A DNA stretch of 64,000 bases from Saccharomonospora piscinae (GTDB lineage: Bacteria > Actinomycetota > Actinomycetes > Mycobacteriales > Pseudonocardiaceae). The stretch lies in contig NZ_VCEK01000001.1 of assembly GCF_005862235.1 (NCBI RefSeq), positions 186,001-250,000 on the forward strand, written 5' to 3'. The translations under genes were made by a program, and so were the position numbers. Of the stretch, positions 1 through 8,120 are shown in pieces (the stretch's first letter is position 1; each line of letters starts with the position of its first letter). The notes under the pieces were generated by a model, which saw only the letters and a program-made list of their open reading frames with translations, made no database searches and was not told the origin of the DNA.

Positions 1-549
1 CTGGCGGCGGGCGCCGACCACGGCGTGGTGGTCGAGACCGGGACAGGCGAACTCGACCCGTCGGCCACGGCGTCGGCGATCGCGGACGCCGTGGGAGTCC
101 TGACCGACGCCGGGACACGGCCGTTCGACCTGCTGCTGTTCGGCACCGCCTCGGCCGACGCCGGGCACGGGCAGGTCGGGGCGCGGGTGGCGGCCGGACT
201 CGGGCTGCCGATGGTGGCGGGCGTCAAGGGCGTCGAGGTGGGCGACTCGGGCGTGCTGACCCTGCGCTGCGAGGCCGGTGACGGCGTCGAGTGGTGCCGG
301 GTGGAGCCGCCGGTGGTGATCGCGGTGCGCGAGGGGCTGAACCTGCCGCGCTACCCGAGCATGCCGGGACGGCTGAAGGCGCGCCGGGCAGCGATAGACG
401 TGCTCGACGGAGCTGGGGCCGGTGGGGGACTGGTGCCGCTCGGGCTCCGCGCACCGGGAGCGGCGCGCGCGGGGCCGGTGGTGCTCGGTCACGGCGCCGA
501 CGCGGCGGGCCCCGTGGTGGACGTGTTCGAACGACTCGGGGTGGTGTGA
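1..549 (+). CDS. etfB: Electron transfer flavoprotein subunit beta (5' end cut by window)
   Basis: The reading frame is open from base 1, so the N-terminus lies outside the window; 182 residues are visible. The visible part reads as the ETF-beta/FixA fold, with a nucleotide-pocket segment around D-L-L-L-F-G-T-A-S-A-D and a late segment with N-L-P-R-Y-P-S-M-P-G, matching the family's conserved L-P/R-x-P-S-(M/L) region. It stops 3 bases before the alpha subunit gene, so the two are surely co-transcribed and form the AMP/FAD-binding heterodimer that passes electrons from dehydrogenases to the respiratory chain. The partner dehydrogenase is not in the window. Confidence 0.88.
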   Translation: MAAGADHGVVVETGTGELDPSATASAIADAVGVLTDAGTRPFDLLLFGTASADAGHGQVGARVAAGLGLPMVAGVKGVEVGDSGVLTLRCEAGDGVEWCRVEPPVVIAVREGLNLPRYPSMPGRLKARRAAIDVLDGAGAGGGLVPLGLRAPGAARAGPVVLGHGADAAGPVVDVFERLGVV

Positions 550-552
550 GCG

Positions 553-1587
553 ATGACGCTGGTGCTCGTGGATGAAGGCGTCGACGCAGCGGCCGACGCC
601 GAGGCCACGGTCGCCGTCGCGCACACGCTGGGCGGCCCGGTGGAGGCGGTGACGGCGGGTGCGGCCGGCGAGTCCGGACTCAGCGACACGCTGGCCACGC
701 TGGCCGCGACGGGCGTGGCCCGGCTGCACCGGCTGTCGTGGCCGGGCGCGGCCGAGGCCACGCCGCAGGCACGCGGCGCCGCGCTCGCCCGGTGGCTGAC
801 CACCGAACGGCCCTCCGCCGTGCTCGCGCCGGCCGAGGGCCGGGCCGCCGAGGTGCTCGCCCACGCCGCGGCGCGGGCCCGGCTGCCCCTGGCCGCGCAG
901 TGCGTGACGGTCGATGCCGCCGTGGATGGCGAGTGGACGGTGACGAGGGAACGCGCGGGCGGGGTGCTGCTGGAGGACGCGCGGCTGACCGCGCCCGTCG
1001 CCCTGGTCACGGTGAGCAGGGCCGCGCAGGCGCCCGCGCCCGCCGCGGTGGACCGGTGCGAGGTGGTGGAGCACGTGGTGGAGCCGGACCCGGTCGCCGC
1101 GCGGGCCCGCGTGGTGGGGCGCACGGCGGCGGCGGGCGGTGTCACGCTGGCCACCGCGCCCGTGGTCGTCTCGGGTGGCCGGGGCGTGGGCGGCCCGGAG
1201 GGCTATGGCGTGCTGGAGGAGCTGGCCGGGCTGCTCGGGGGAGCGGTCGGCTGCTCGCGGGTGGCGACCAACAACGGCTGGCGCCCGCACTCCGACCAGG
1301 TGGGGCTCACCGGCACGCGGATCGCGCCGGAGTTGTACGTGGCATGCGGCATCAGCGGGGCGACGCAGCATTGGGTGGGCTGCATGGATTCGCGGGTCAT
1401 CCTGGCGATCAACACCGACGCCGAGGCGCCGATGGTCGCCAGGGCGACCTATGCGGTGCTCGGCGACGTGCACGAGGTGCTGCCCGCCGTGGTCGAGGAG
1501 ATTCGGCGTCGCCGGGAGGCGCGGGTGCCGGGGCAGGATCGCGCGGAGGCCGGCGTGGAGCTGCGGTCCGGCACTCGCGTGCCGTGA
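553..1587 (+). CDS. etfA: Electron transfer flavoprotein subunit alpha
   Basis: The product is 344 residues. The C-terminal half carries the classic FAD-binding ETF-alpha signature: V-S-G-G-R-G, then the stretch S-D-Q-V-G-L-T-G-T-R-I-A-P-E-L-Y, then C-G-I-S-G-A-T-Q-H and A-I-N-T-D-A-E-A-P. These residues contact the FAD that shuttles electrons. The N-terminal domain is much more Ala/Val-rich and less conserved, as is usual. The ATG sits 3 bases after the beta subunit stop. Downstream comes a 233-base intergenic stretch with two repeat elements. Confidence 0.93.
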   Translation: MTLVLVDEGVDAAADAEATVAVAHTLGGPVEAVTAGAAGESGLSDTLATLAATGVARLHRLSWPGAAEATPQARGAALARWLTTERPSAVLAPAEGRAAEVLAHAAARARLPLAAQCVTVDAAVDGEWTVTRERAGGVLLEDARLTAPVALVTVSRAAQAPAPAAVDRCEVVEHVVEPDPVAARARVVGRTAAAGGVTLATAPVVVSGGRGVGGPEGYGVLEELAGLLGGAVGCSRVATNNGWRPHSDQVGLTGTRIAPELYVACGISGATQHWVGCMDSRVILAINTDAEAPMVARATYAVLGDVHEVLPAVVEEIRRRREARVPGQDRAEAGVELRSGTRVP

Positions 1588-1592
1588 CGGGC

Positions 1593-1608
1593 GTATAACG
1601 ACCTATAC
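1593..1608. repeat. Dispersed inverted repeat GTATA-N6-TATAC, copy 1
   Basis: GTATA and TATAC arms are separated by ACGACC, and CCCCGGGG follows directly. A near-identical element is at 16691-16706 and a close variant at 38706-38721. It lies 6 bases after the etfA stop and about 210 bases before the next gene. Function unknown; protein-binding site or small mobile/structural repeat are both possible. Confidence 0.6.
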
Positions 1609-1632
1609 CCCGGGGCTTGCGGGCTACGGGAA

Positions 1633-1695
1633 CTGCGGACACGGCTACGCAACCTGCGGACACGGCTACCCAGGCTGCGGACACGGCGGGTCGGG
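1633..1695. repeat. 21-bp tandem repeat, three units
   Basis: Three consecutive 21-base units begin with CTGCGGACACGG (1633, 1654, 1675); the first two continue with CTAC. A partial unit precedes the first. The same unit occurs in the opposite orientation at 29789-29855. The period is 7 codons, but no start codon or ribosome binding site supports translation, so I treat it as non-coding intergenic repeat DNA. Confidence 0.75.
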
Positions 1696-1820
1696 CTGGA
1701 CAGGCGGGGGCGGTTCGCGATTTGGTTGCGATGCCTCACGCGGTGTGCGCCGCCGAAACCGGAGAGGGCACACTGTGGGGCGTAAGCTGAGATGATCATG
1801 GCAGAGGGAGCGTGTGTCGT

Positions 1821-2657
1821 ATGTCGGCAAGTAACGCCGACCGGCTCGCGGAGTCGGTGAACAAGGTGTCGGTCGGCAGGGTGTACGACTACCTGCTCGG
1901 TGGCGTCCACAACTACGCGGTGGACCAGACGTTCGCCGAGGAACAGCTGCGGGTGCTGCCCGACATCCGGGACTTCGCGCGCTCGAACCGCGCCTTCCTG
2001 GCCCGCGCGGTGCGCTACGCCGTAGACCAGGGCATCCGGCAGTTCGTGGACATCGGCTCGGGGCTGCCGACCCAGGGCAACGTCCACGAGGTCGCCGACG
2101 AGGTCGCGCCGGGCGAGTGCAGTGTCGTCTACATCGACAACGAGCCCATCGCCCAGGCTCACGCGGAGATCCTGCTGGAGAAGACCGCCGACCCCGACCG
2201 GCACCGGGCCATCGACGCGGACTTCTTCGACGGCGCGAAGCTGTGGCAGCAGGTGCTCGACACCGGTGTGATCGACGAGGACGAGCCGGTCGCGCTGCTC
2301 GCGGTGGCGTTGCTGCACTTCATGCCGCCGGAGACCAACCCGGGCCGGGTGCTCGCCTACTACCGGCAGCGCCTGCCGAAGGACAGCCTGCTCGTGCTCT
2401 CCCACATCCACGTCGACCCGTCCGACACGGCGGCGCTGGAGAAGTCGAAGCAGCTGTCCGCCTCCTACGCGAAGAAGACCAACAGCCCGGCGCAGCCGAG
2501 GCCAAGGGAGGAGATCGCGGCCTTCTTCGAGGGGCTGGACATGGTCGATCCGGGCCTGGTGTGGCTGCCCGAGTGGCGTCCCTCCGGCGAGGACGACCCG
2601 TACGCGGCCGAGCCGGCGCGCGCCCGTGGTCTGGCGGGAGTGGCTCGCAAGGTCTGA
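1821..2657 (+). CDS. SAM-dependent methyltransferase, DUF574/Methyltransf_19 type
   Basis: A 278-residue protein of the actinobacterial S-adenosylmethionine methyltransferase family (PF04672). Family hallmarks are visible: the N-terminal segment with R-V-Y-D-Y-L-L-G-G and N-Y-A-V-D, F-A-R-S-N-R-A-F-L, then the SAM motif F-V-D-I-G-S-G-L-P-T with H-E-V-A. I chose ATG 1821 because AGGGAG at 1805-1810 is well spaced from it; the GTG at 1812 is too close. The methyl acceptor is unknown for this family, which is greatly expanded in Streptomyces and Pseudonocardiaceae. It is followed after 2 bases by a PhzF-family gene, suggesting co-expression. Confidence 0.85.
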   Translation: MSASNADRLAESVNKVSVGRVYDYLLGGVHNYAVDQTFAEEQLRVLPDIRDFARSNRAFLARAVRYAVDQGIRQFVDIGSGLPTQGNVHEVADEVAPGECSVVYIDNEPIAQAHAEILLEKTADPDRHRAIDADFFDGAKLWQQVLDTGVIDEDEPVALLAVALLHFMPPETNPGRVLAYYRQRLPKDSLLVLSHIHVDPSDTAALEKSKQLSASYAKKTNSPAQPRPREEIAAFFEGLDMVDPGLVWLPEWRPSGEDDPYAAEPARARGLAGVARKV

Positions 2658-2659
2658 CG

Positions 2660-3517
2660 ATGGCCGTCGCGATCAGGCGCTACGCCGCTTTCACCACCGA
2701 TCCGGCCGGGGGTAATCCGGCCGGTGTGGTGGTGGACGCGGCGTCGCTGAGCGAGCGCGAGATGCGGGCGGTGGCGGCCGAGGTGGGCTACTCCGAGACC
2801 GCGTTCGTGGTCGGGGCCGACCCGGTGCGGCGCCGCGCCGACCTCCGCTACTTCAGCCCCGCCGCCGAGGTGGCCTTCTGCGGCCACGCCACGGTCGCCA
2901 CGGCGGTGGAACTCGGGCGGCGACTGGGGCCAGGGCGGCTGGTGGTCACCACGGGAGCGGGCGAGGTCGAGGTCGATCTCGCGGAGATCGACGGGGCACT
3001 CGTGGTCACGCTGACCAGCGTGCCCACCACGTCGCGTCCGGCCGCGACGGAGGCGGTCGAGGCGACGCTGGCCACGCTCGGCTGGTCCTGGGACGACCTC
3101 GATCCGGCCTTCCCGCCGCATGTGGCGTTCGCGGGCAACCACCACCTGATGCTCGCCGCCGGGTCGCGAGCGCGGCTCGCGGATCTCCACTACGACTTCG
3201 CCGGGTTGCGCGAGGTGATGGAATCGCGGGGCTGGACGACCGTACACCTGTTCTGCCCCGGTGACGCCGGTGACTTCCACGCCCGCGACCCGTTCCCCGT
3301 GGGTGGCGTCGTGGAGGACCCCGCGACCGGGGCCGCCGCTGCCGCGTTCGGCGGCTACCTGCGCGCGCTCGGCCGGATCGCCGCGCCCACGAGGTTCGCC
3401 ATCCACCAGGGCGAGGACATGGGCAGGCCCAGCGTGCTGCGGGTGGAGGTCGATCCGGACGACCCACGGGTGCGGGTGAGCGGTCAGGCCGTGGAGCTTC
3501 CGGAATCACCGGCCTGA
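2660..3517 (+). CDS. PhzF-family isomerase
   Basis: 285 residues, the normal size for PhzF/diaminopimelate-epimerase-fold proteins. Visible family features are the N-terminal F-T-T-D-P-A-G-G-N-P-A-G-V-V segment, E-V-G-Y-S-E-T-A-F with the catalytic-position glutamate, R-Y-F-S-P-A-A-E-V-A-F-C-G-H-A-T, and E-D-P-A-T-G-A-A near the C-terminus. No phenazine genes are nearby, so the substrate is unknown; a general isomerase or metabolite-proofreading role is more likely than phenazine synthesis. Its end overlaps the convergent TetR gene by 34 bases. Confidence 0.9.
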   Translation: MAVAIRRYAAFTTDPAGGNPAGVVVDAASLSEREMRAVAAEVGYSETAFVVGADPVRRRADLRYFSPAAEVAFCGHATVATAVELGRRLGPGRLVVTTGAGEVEVDLAEIDGALVVTLTSVPTTSRPAATEAVEATLATLGWSWDDLDPAFPPHVAFAGNHHLMLAAGSRARLADLHYDFAGLREVMESRGWTTVHLFCPGDAGDFHARDPFPVGGVVEDPATGAAAAAFGGYLRALGRIAAPTRFAIHQGEDMGRPSVLRVEVDPDDPRVRVSGQAVELPESPA

Positions 3518-4134
3518 CCTCGCGGAGCGACGGCGGTGGCCAGGTAGTGCGCCAGCGCCGCGCGCACGGCCTCCGGCGGGTTCTGCTCGGGATACCGGCT
3601 CGCGTGCAGGGTGAGACCGTCGACGAAGATGTGTAGGTGTGCCGCGGTCTTCTCCAGTGAGGAGGGACGCAGCGGCGTGTGGGGATCGGCCAGTCTCGGC
3701 AGCTCCTGAGCTGCCGCCGTCGCGAGCCTGCACAGCGCCCGGGTGCCGTCCCACGACTCGCGGCGAAGCCGGGCCAGGTCCGGTTCGGTGCGGGAGCGTT
3801 CGAGCGCGGCCAGCCACACGGTGACCTCGACACCGCGATCGGCGTCCAGCGGTAGGAGCTCCTCGAGCAGGCGCTGCGCCAGCACGAGTCCCGTGACGCC
3901 GGAGTCGATATGCCGCTGGAGCCGAGCCAGGACTCGTTCGACGAGGACGTCCACGGCGAAACGCAACAGTCGCTGGTGGGAGTCGAAGTAGTAGCGCAGG
4001 GCGCCCATCGACCAGCCCGCTTCGTCGGCGACCGCCCGGACCGTGGCGCCCTCGATCCCGGCCCGTTCGACCACACGCCACAGCGCTTCGGCGATCTGTT
4101 GCCTGCGCTGTTCGTGGTTCACGACCTTGGGCAT
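3484..4134 (-). CDS. TetR-family transcriptional regulator
   Basis: 216 residues. The N-terminal helix-turn-helix is clear: I-A-E-A-L-W-R-V-V, then G-A-T-V-R-A-V-A-D-E-A-G-W-S-M-G-A-L-R-Y-Y-F. The C-terminal two thirds form a typical all-helical ligand domain. It is transcribed away from a small membrane protein gene at 4200, with 65 bases between the two starts, and probably controls both. The ligand is unknown. Its 3' end overlaps the PhzF gene, so the two are convergent. Confidence 0.9.
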   Translation of the reverse strand: MPKVVNHEQRRQQIAEALWRVVERAGIEGATVRAVADEAGWSMGALRYYFDSHQRLLRFAVDVLVERVLARLQRHIDSGVTGLVLAQRLLEELLPLDADRGVEVTVWLAALERSRTEPDLARLRRESWDGTRALCRLATAAAQELPRLADPHTPLRPSSLEKTAAHLHIFVDGLTLHASRYPEQNPPEAVRAALAHYLATAVAPRGQAGDSGSSTA

Positions 4135-4147
4135 GGCTCTTTTCTAG

Positions 4148-4166
4148 CACAAGTGTGTTTTAATAT
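4148..4166. promoter_or_regulatory. Candidate TetR operator and AT-rich -10 region
   Basis: In the short divergent interval, CACA-AG-TGTG (4148-4157) is a small perfect palindrome. It is directly followed by TTTTAATATAG, whose TAATAT (4161-4166) resembles a -10 box for the rightward gene. This is the only AT-rich patch in the area. Assigning it to the adjacent TetR protein rests on position only. Confidence 0.35.
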
Positions 4167-4199
4167 AGCTGTGCGGAAAAGGTTGGAGTCGTGATCGCG

Positions 4200-4388
4200 A
4201 TGCCCCTCGTTGTGAAGGTGCTGCTCGGTGCGTTGCTGATCCTGGTCGGCGGGGTGCTGGCGGTCGGGTTCACCGAGCACGAGTTCTGGTGGTTCCGAGG
4301 CGGGCCGCTCGGGACCGTGCTCATGGTGCTGGGTGTGGTGGAGTGGGGGGAGGCCGGATGGACGGCCAGGAGACGCCGGGTGGGGTGA
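4200..4388 (+). CDS. Small two-helix membrane protein
   Basis: 62 residues from ATG 4200; an in-frame GTG at 4191 would add three but sits only 2 bases from the GGAG ribosome site, so ATG fits better. Residues 5-25 form a strongly hydrophobic helix (V-V-K-V-L-L-G-A-L-L-I-L-V-G-G-V) and a second follows around G-P-L-G-T-V-L-M-V-L-G-V-V. The tail is arginine-rich (R-R-R-R-V). It faces the TetR gene and may be that regulator's target. I recognise no family. Confidence 0.6.
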   Translation: MPLVVKVLLGALLILVGGVLAVGFTEHEFWWFRGGPLGTVLMVLGVVEWGEAGWTARRRRVG

Positions 4389-4399
4389 GGCGCGGGCGG

Positions 4400-6373
4400 T
4401 CACGTGCGGCCGGGCAACGGCGGCCGTGGCGTCGCCTGTGGCCGGTCGGCTCGTTCGGTGGATGCGGGCAGCGCGGCCCGGTGCCGCCCGGCGCGGACGC
4501 CGTTGGCGATGACGAACACCTCGGCGAGTTCGTGGACGAACACCACGGTCGCCAGGCCCAGGAGCCCGAGGGCGGCGAGCGGGACGAGGGCGAGCACGAT
4601 CGCGGCCGACAAGCCGATGTTCTGCAACATGATCCGGCGGGCGCGGCGGGCGTGCGTGAGCGCCTGCGGCAGGTGGCGCAGGTCGGTGCCCAGCAGCGCG
4701 ACGTCGGCGGTCTCCAGGGCGACGTCGGTGCCCATGGCGCCCATCGCGATGCCCACGTCGGCGGTGGCCAGGGCAGGGGCGTCGTTGATGCCGTCACCGA
4801 CCATGGCGACGGCGCCGCGGTGTTGCTCGCTCAGTCTGCGTACGAGAGCGGCCTTGTCGTCGGGGCGCAGTTCCGCGTGGACATCGGTGACTCCGGCCTC
4901 GTCGGCGAGTGCGGTGGCGGTGCGGCGGTTGTCGCCGGTGAGCATGCTCACCCGTACCCCGGCCCTCTGGAGATCTCGCACGGTCTCGGGTGCCTCGGGG
5001 CGCAGGTCGTCGCGGATGGCGATGAGGCCGAGCACGGTGTGGTCGTGTTCGACCACGGCGACGGTGGCTCCCGCATCCTGTAACCGGATCACGTCGGCGT
5101 GGAGGGGTCCGGATGGGAGCCAGCCGGGCTTGCCGAGCCGTGCGGGGAGGCCCTCGACAGTGCCGTCGAGGCCGGAGCCGGGCACCGCGCGCACGTCGTT
5201 CGCGGGGACCGGGTCCGGCGTGGCGGCCAGAATCGCGGCGGCGAGCGGGTGCTCGCTGCGGACCTCCAGCGCGGCGGCGACGGTGAGCACTCGCTCGGGA
5301 TCGATGCCCGGGACCGGCACCACGTCGACGACGGCGGGGCTGTTGCGGGTGAGCGTGCCGGTCTTGTCGAGGGCGACGGTACGCACAGCACCCAGCTCCT
5401 CCAATGCTGCGCCGCCCTTGACCAGAACCCCGAGTCGGCTTGCGGTGCCGACCGCGGCGACGACGGTGACCGGAACCGAGATCGCCAGTGCGCACGGGGC
5501 TGCCGCGACCAGCACCACGAGCGCACGCTCGATCCACAGGGCCGGGTCGCCGAAGACCGCGCCGAGACCGGCGATGAGCGCCGCGAGGACCATGACCGCG
5601 GGTACCAGGGGGCGGGAGAGGCGGTCGGCGAGGCGCTGGCGGGCACCCTTGTACCGCTGGGCGTCCTCGACGAGGCGCACCACCGTGGACAGCGAGTTGT
5701 CCGCCACCGTCGCGGTGGCCTCGACGGTGAGCACCCCGGTGCCGTTGACCGTCCCGGCGAACACCTCGTCTCCGGGGCCGATCTCCACGGGCATGGATTC
5801 GCCGGTGATCGCGGAGGTGTCCGCACTGGACCATCCTGCGGCGACGGTGCCGTCGCTGGCGATCCGCTCTCCGGCGCGCACCAACATCCGGTCGCCCACC
5901 TGCACGTGTTCGGGTGAGATCACCGCCTCGCGATCGCCGCGGAGCACGGTGACCCGCTCCGGGACGAGAGTGAGCAGGGCGCGCAGACCGCGCCGAGTGC
6001 GGGACAGCGAGTAGTCCTCCAGGGCCTCGCTAATGGAGAACAGGAAGGCCAGCAGTGCGGCCTCGGCGAGTTCGCCCAGCAGCAGAGCGCCGAGAAGCGC
6101 GATGGTCATCAGCGTGCCGACCCCGATGCGGCGCTGCCACAGAGCTCGCAGAGTGCCGGGTACGAAAGTCACTCCACCGGCGAGTGCCGCGCAGGCGTGC
6201 AGCACCAGTGCGGTGGTCGGGGAGCCGGACCAGCCGACCACGAACCCCGCTCCGGTGAGCAGTCCGGCTCCGGCGGCGAGCTGGATCTCCCGAACCCGCC
6301 ACGGTCGCGGCGGTGGTTCCTCGGGCACCCGGCTGTCGTGGCCGGGATCGGGAGCGCAGCAGTCGACGCTCAT
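4400..6373 (-). CDS. Heavy-metal-translocating P1B-type ATPase
   Basis: 657 residues from ATG 6373. The phosphorylation motif D-K-T-G-T-L-T is present with the catalytic Asp at residue 336; T-G-E-S (actuator), G-D-G-I-N-D-A-P and the membrane metal site A-P-C-A-L-A are also visible. The last replaces the usual C-P-C, as in a subgroup of actinobacterial exporters such as CtpG. There is no N-terminal HMA domain, only a Cys-Cys pair at residues 5-6. The start overlaps the stop of the upstream ArsR sensor (TCATG on the plus strand), so translation is coupled. Efflux of Cd/Pb/Zn-like ions is inferred from the sensor. Confidence 0.9.
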   Translation of the reverse strand: MSVDCCAPDPGHDSRVPEEPPPRPWRVREIQLAAGAGLLTGAGFVVGWSGSPTTALVLHACAALAGGVTFVPGTLRALWQRRIGVGTLMTIALLGALLLGELAEAALLAFLFSISEALEDYSLSRTRRGLRALLTLVPERVTVLRGDREAVISPEHVQVGDRMLVRAGERIASDGTVAAGWSSADTSAITGESMPVEIGPGDEVFAGTVNGTGVLTVEATATVADNSLSTVVRLVEDAQRYKGARQRLADRLSRPLVPAVMVLAALIAGLGAVFGDPALWIERALVVLVAAAPCALAISVPVTVVAAVGTASRLGVLVKGGAALEELGAVRTVALDKTGTLTRNSPAVVDVVPVPGIDPERVLTVAAALEVRSEHPLAAAILAATPDPVPANDVRAVPGSGLDGTVEGLPARLGKPGWLPSGPLHADVIRLQDAGATVAVVEHDHTVLGLIAIRDDLRPEAPETVRDLQRAGVRVSMLTGDNRRTATALADEAGVTDVHAELRPDDKAALVRRLSEQHRGAVAMVGDGINDAPALATADVGIAMGAMGTDVALETADVALLGTDLRHLPQALTHARRARRIMLQNIGLSAAIVLALVPLAALGLLGLATVVFVHELAEVFVIANGVRAGRHRAALPASTERADRPQATPRPPLPGRT

Positions 6374-6732
6374 GCCGGGTCCGCCTCCGTTGCGGGCGCG
6401 GCGACCGCGATCAGGAGCCGGCGGGCCTCGGCATTGAGCCGGTACATGACCAGCTTGCCGTTCCGGCGCGAGGTGACCAGGCCTGCCGAACGCAGCTGCC
6501 GCAGGTGGTGGGATACCAGTCCTTGCGACGACCCCACGATCCAGGCCAGATCGCAGACACACAGCTCGTCCCCGACGTGCAGAGCCTGCGCGATCCGCAA
6601 CCGGGTGGGATCGCCCAATGCGCGCAGCCGCTCCGCGCGCCGGGTGACCTCGTCGAATTGCGGCAGTGTCGCACGCAGTCGCTCGGCGTGGTCGAAGTCG
6701 ATACAGAGCAGCTCGCACCGGTCGTCACGCAT
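6370..6732 (-). CDS. ArsR/SmtB-family metal sensor, CadC-like
   Basis: 120 residues with a winged-helix fold: A-L-G-D-P-T-R-L-R-I-A-Q-A-L, recognition helix Q-G-L-V-S-H-H-L-R-Q-L-R, and wing R-R-N-G-K-L-V-M-Y-R-L. Four cysteines occur at positions 6, 10, 58 and 60 (R-C-E-L-L-C and L-C-V-C-D-L). CadC of Staphylococcus uses Cys7, Cys11, Cys58 and Cys60 as its alpha3N Cd/Pb site, so the spacing matches almost exactly. It should therefore repress in the absence of Cd/Pb-type ions. Its stop overlaps the P-ATPase start, forming a two-gene resistance operon. Confidence 0.93.
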   Translation of the reverse strand: MRDDRCELLCIDFDHAERLRATLPQFDEVTRRAERLRALGDPTRLRIAQALHVGDELCVCDLAWIVGSSQGLVSHHLRQLRSAGLVTSRRNGKLVMYRLNAEARRLLIAVAAPATEADPA

Positions 6733-6735
6733 GAT

Positions 6736-6765
6736 CTTAATCTAACGTGCGTTGATATGTTTAAG
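6736..6765. promoter_or_regulatory. Candidate ArsR operator in divergent promoter
   Basis: Between the ArsR start (6732) and the amine oxidase gene lies the imperfect palindrome AACG-TG-CGTT (6744-6753) inside an AT-rich stretch. The stretch is bounded by CTTAA (6736-6740) and TTAAG (6761-6765). ArsR-family operators are 12-2-12 type AT-rich palindromes, so this is the natural autoregulatory site. Binding is inferred. Confidence 0.5.
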
Positions 6766-6783
6766 CAACTATGGGAATGGGAT

Positions 6784-8076
6784 ATGAGCGGGAGCAGGCG
6801 ACGCGACGTGGTCGTCATCGGAGCGGGGCTCGCCGGACTCACCGCGGCCTGGCGACTGCACCGCGCCGGGGTTGACGTGCAGGTCCTGGAAGCCGCCAGC
6901 ACCGCCGGAGGTCGTGTCCACGGGGAGCCCACAAACGCGGGGCGAGTGCTCGACACCGGTGCCGAGTTCGTCGGTCCCGGCCATCACGGACTTCGCGGCC
7001 TGCTCGGCGAGCTCGGACTGCGCACCGTGCCCGCCGGGCTGGACACCTCGCCCATCCGGTGGCGGTTGCCCGATCTCACCAGGACGTCGCGGCTTCCGCC
7101 CATTCCGCGCGCCGATTTGTGGCGCCTGGCCCGTGGCTGGTGGCGGCTCCGCCGGCACGCCCTGGAACTCGACCCCGGTGAGCCCTGGCGCACGCCCGTG
7201 GGCGCCCGGTTGGACACGGTCAGCCTGGCCGACTGGATGCGCGGCCACGGCGTCACGCCGCGAGGTCTCCAGGTCACCGAGGCGCTGGTCGGGGGTTTCG
7301 CCACGACCCACACCCATAGCCTCTCCGCCGCGCACGCCGCGCGGTGGATCGCGGTCGCGGGCGGTCTCGTCCCGGCCCTGCGTTCTGGGCACGCGAACGT
7401 GGTGGCCGGTGGCGCGTACCTGATTCCGCAGCGGCTCGCCGAACGCCTCGGGGCGGTCATCCGGGTGAACACACAGGTCACCGGCCTGGCTGAGCACGGG
7501 CGCGGCGTCGAGGTCACCACCCGCTCCGGTGCTCGCTGGCAGGCCGCTGCCGCCGTCGTCGCCGTGCCCGTACCCGCGCTGCGAACGCTCAGGCTGGAAC
7601 CCGTGCCGCCCCCCAGTTGGCGCACAGCTGTCGACGCTCTCGGCTACGGGCAGGCGACCAAGGTCGCCGCTGTCGCCGCGACGGCCCCGCCAGCCGAGCA
7701 CCGGGTCGTCCTCGGAGGAAGCGCCCTGGCCATCGCCTGGCGCCAGGGCCGGCATTTCGCTGGGCTCGCGACCGGACCCGGTTTCGAGCCGACTACGGAT
7801 CTCACCGAGGACCTCGCCGCGGCGTTCGGCCTTACCACCGGCGACTTCTCTGCCGCCGTGGTCACCAACTGGACGTCCCGCCCCCACATCGGCGGCAGCT
7901 ACCTCACCTATCGGCCGGGTCAGCTCGCAGTCCACGGGCCGGGGCTACGCGCGGCCGGCACACGGCGCGTGCGCTACGCCGGTGCCGACCACAGCAGGTG
8001 GCCCAACTCGATGGAAGGTGCGGTCCACACCGGACACGTCGCGGCGGCCGCCTTGCTTGCTGACTCGTCGCTGTGA
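6784..8076 (+). CDS. FAD-dependent amine oxidase-like protein
   Basis: 430 residues from ATG 6784; an upstream in-frame ATG near 6757 would add nine residues but lies inside the putative operator. The N-terminus is a Rossmann FAD site, V-V-V-I-G-A-G-L-A-G-L-T-A-A-W-R-L, followed by the acidic end V-L-E-A and G-G-R-V. The C-terminus carries the second FAD segment, Y-A-G-A-D-H-S and S-M-E-G-A-V-H-T-G. This is the flavin amine oxidase/protoporphyrinogen-oxidase-like family. The substrate is unknown. It is divergent from the metal sensor and may share its control. Confidence 0.85.
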   Translation: MSGSRRRDVVVIGAGLAGLTAAWRLHRAGVDVQVLEAASTAGGRVHGEPTNAGRVLDTGAEFVGPGHHGLRGLLGELGLRTVPAGLDTSPIRWRLPDLTRTSRLPPIPRADLWRLARGWWRLRRHALELDPGEPWRTPVGARLDTVSLADWMRGHGVTPRGLQVTEALVGGFATTHTHSLSAAHAARWIAVAGGLVPALRSGHANVVAGGAYLIPQRLAERLGAVIRVNTQVTGLAEHGRGVEVTTRSGARWQAAAAVVAVPVPALRTLRLEPVPPPSWRTAVDALGYGQATKVAAVAATAPPAEHRVVLGGSALAIAWRQGRHFAGLATGPGFEPTTDLTEDLAAAFGLTTGDFSAAVVTNWTSRPHIGGSYLTYRPGQLAVHGPGLRAAGTRRVRYAGADHSRWPNSMEGAVHTGHVAAAALLADSSL

Positions 8077-8120
8077 CCGAGTATGGCACCAGGCGGGGGC
8101 GTGCTGCGCGAGTGTGACGG

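Noticed and set aside
1609-1795. Reading frame with a Gly/Cys/His/Tyr 7-residue repeat over the 21-bp array
   Set aside because: The frame only continues an out-of-frame reading of etfA, has no start or ribosome site of its own, and the second array at 29789 is diverged in a way that does not keep the peptide. I treat the array as non-coding.
2660-3517. Phenazine biosynthesis
   Set aside because: Only a PhzF homologue is present; none of the other phz genes is nearby and PhzF-like proteins are common outside phenazine producers.
4404-6014. Long open frames antisense to the P-ATPase and many other genes
   Set aside because: They mirror codon bias of the sense genes, have Ser/Arg/Ala-rich low-information translations and no ribosome sites.
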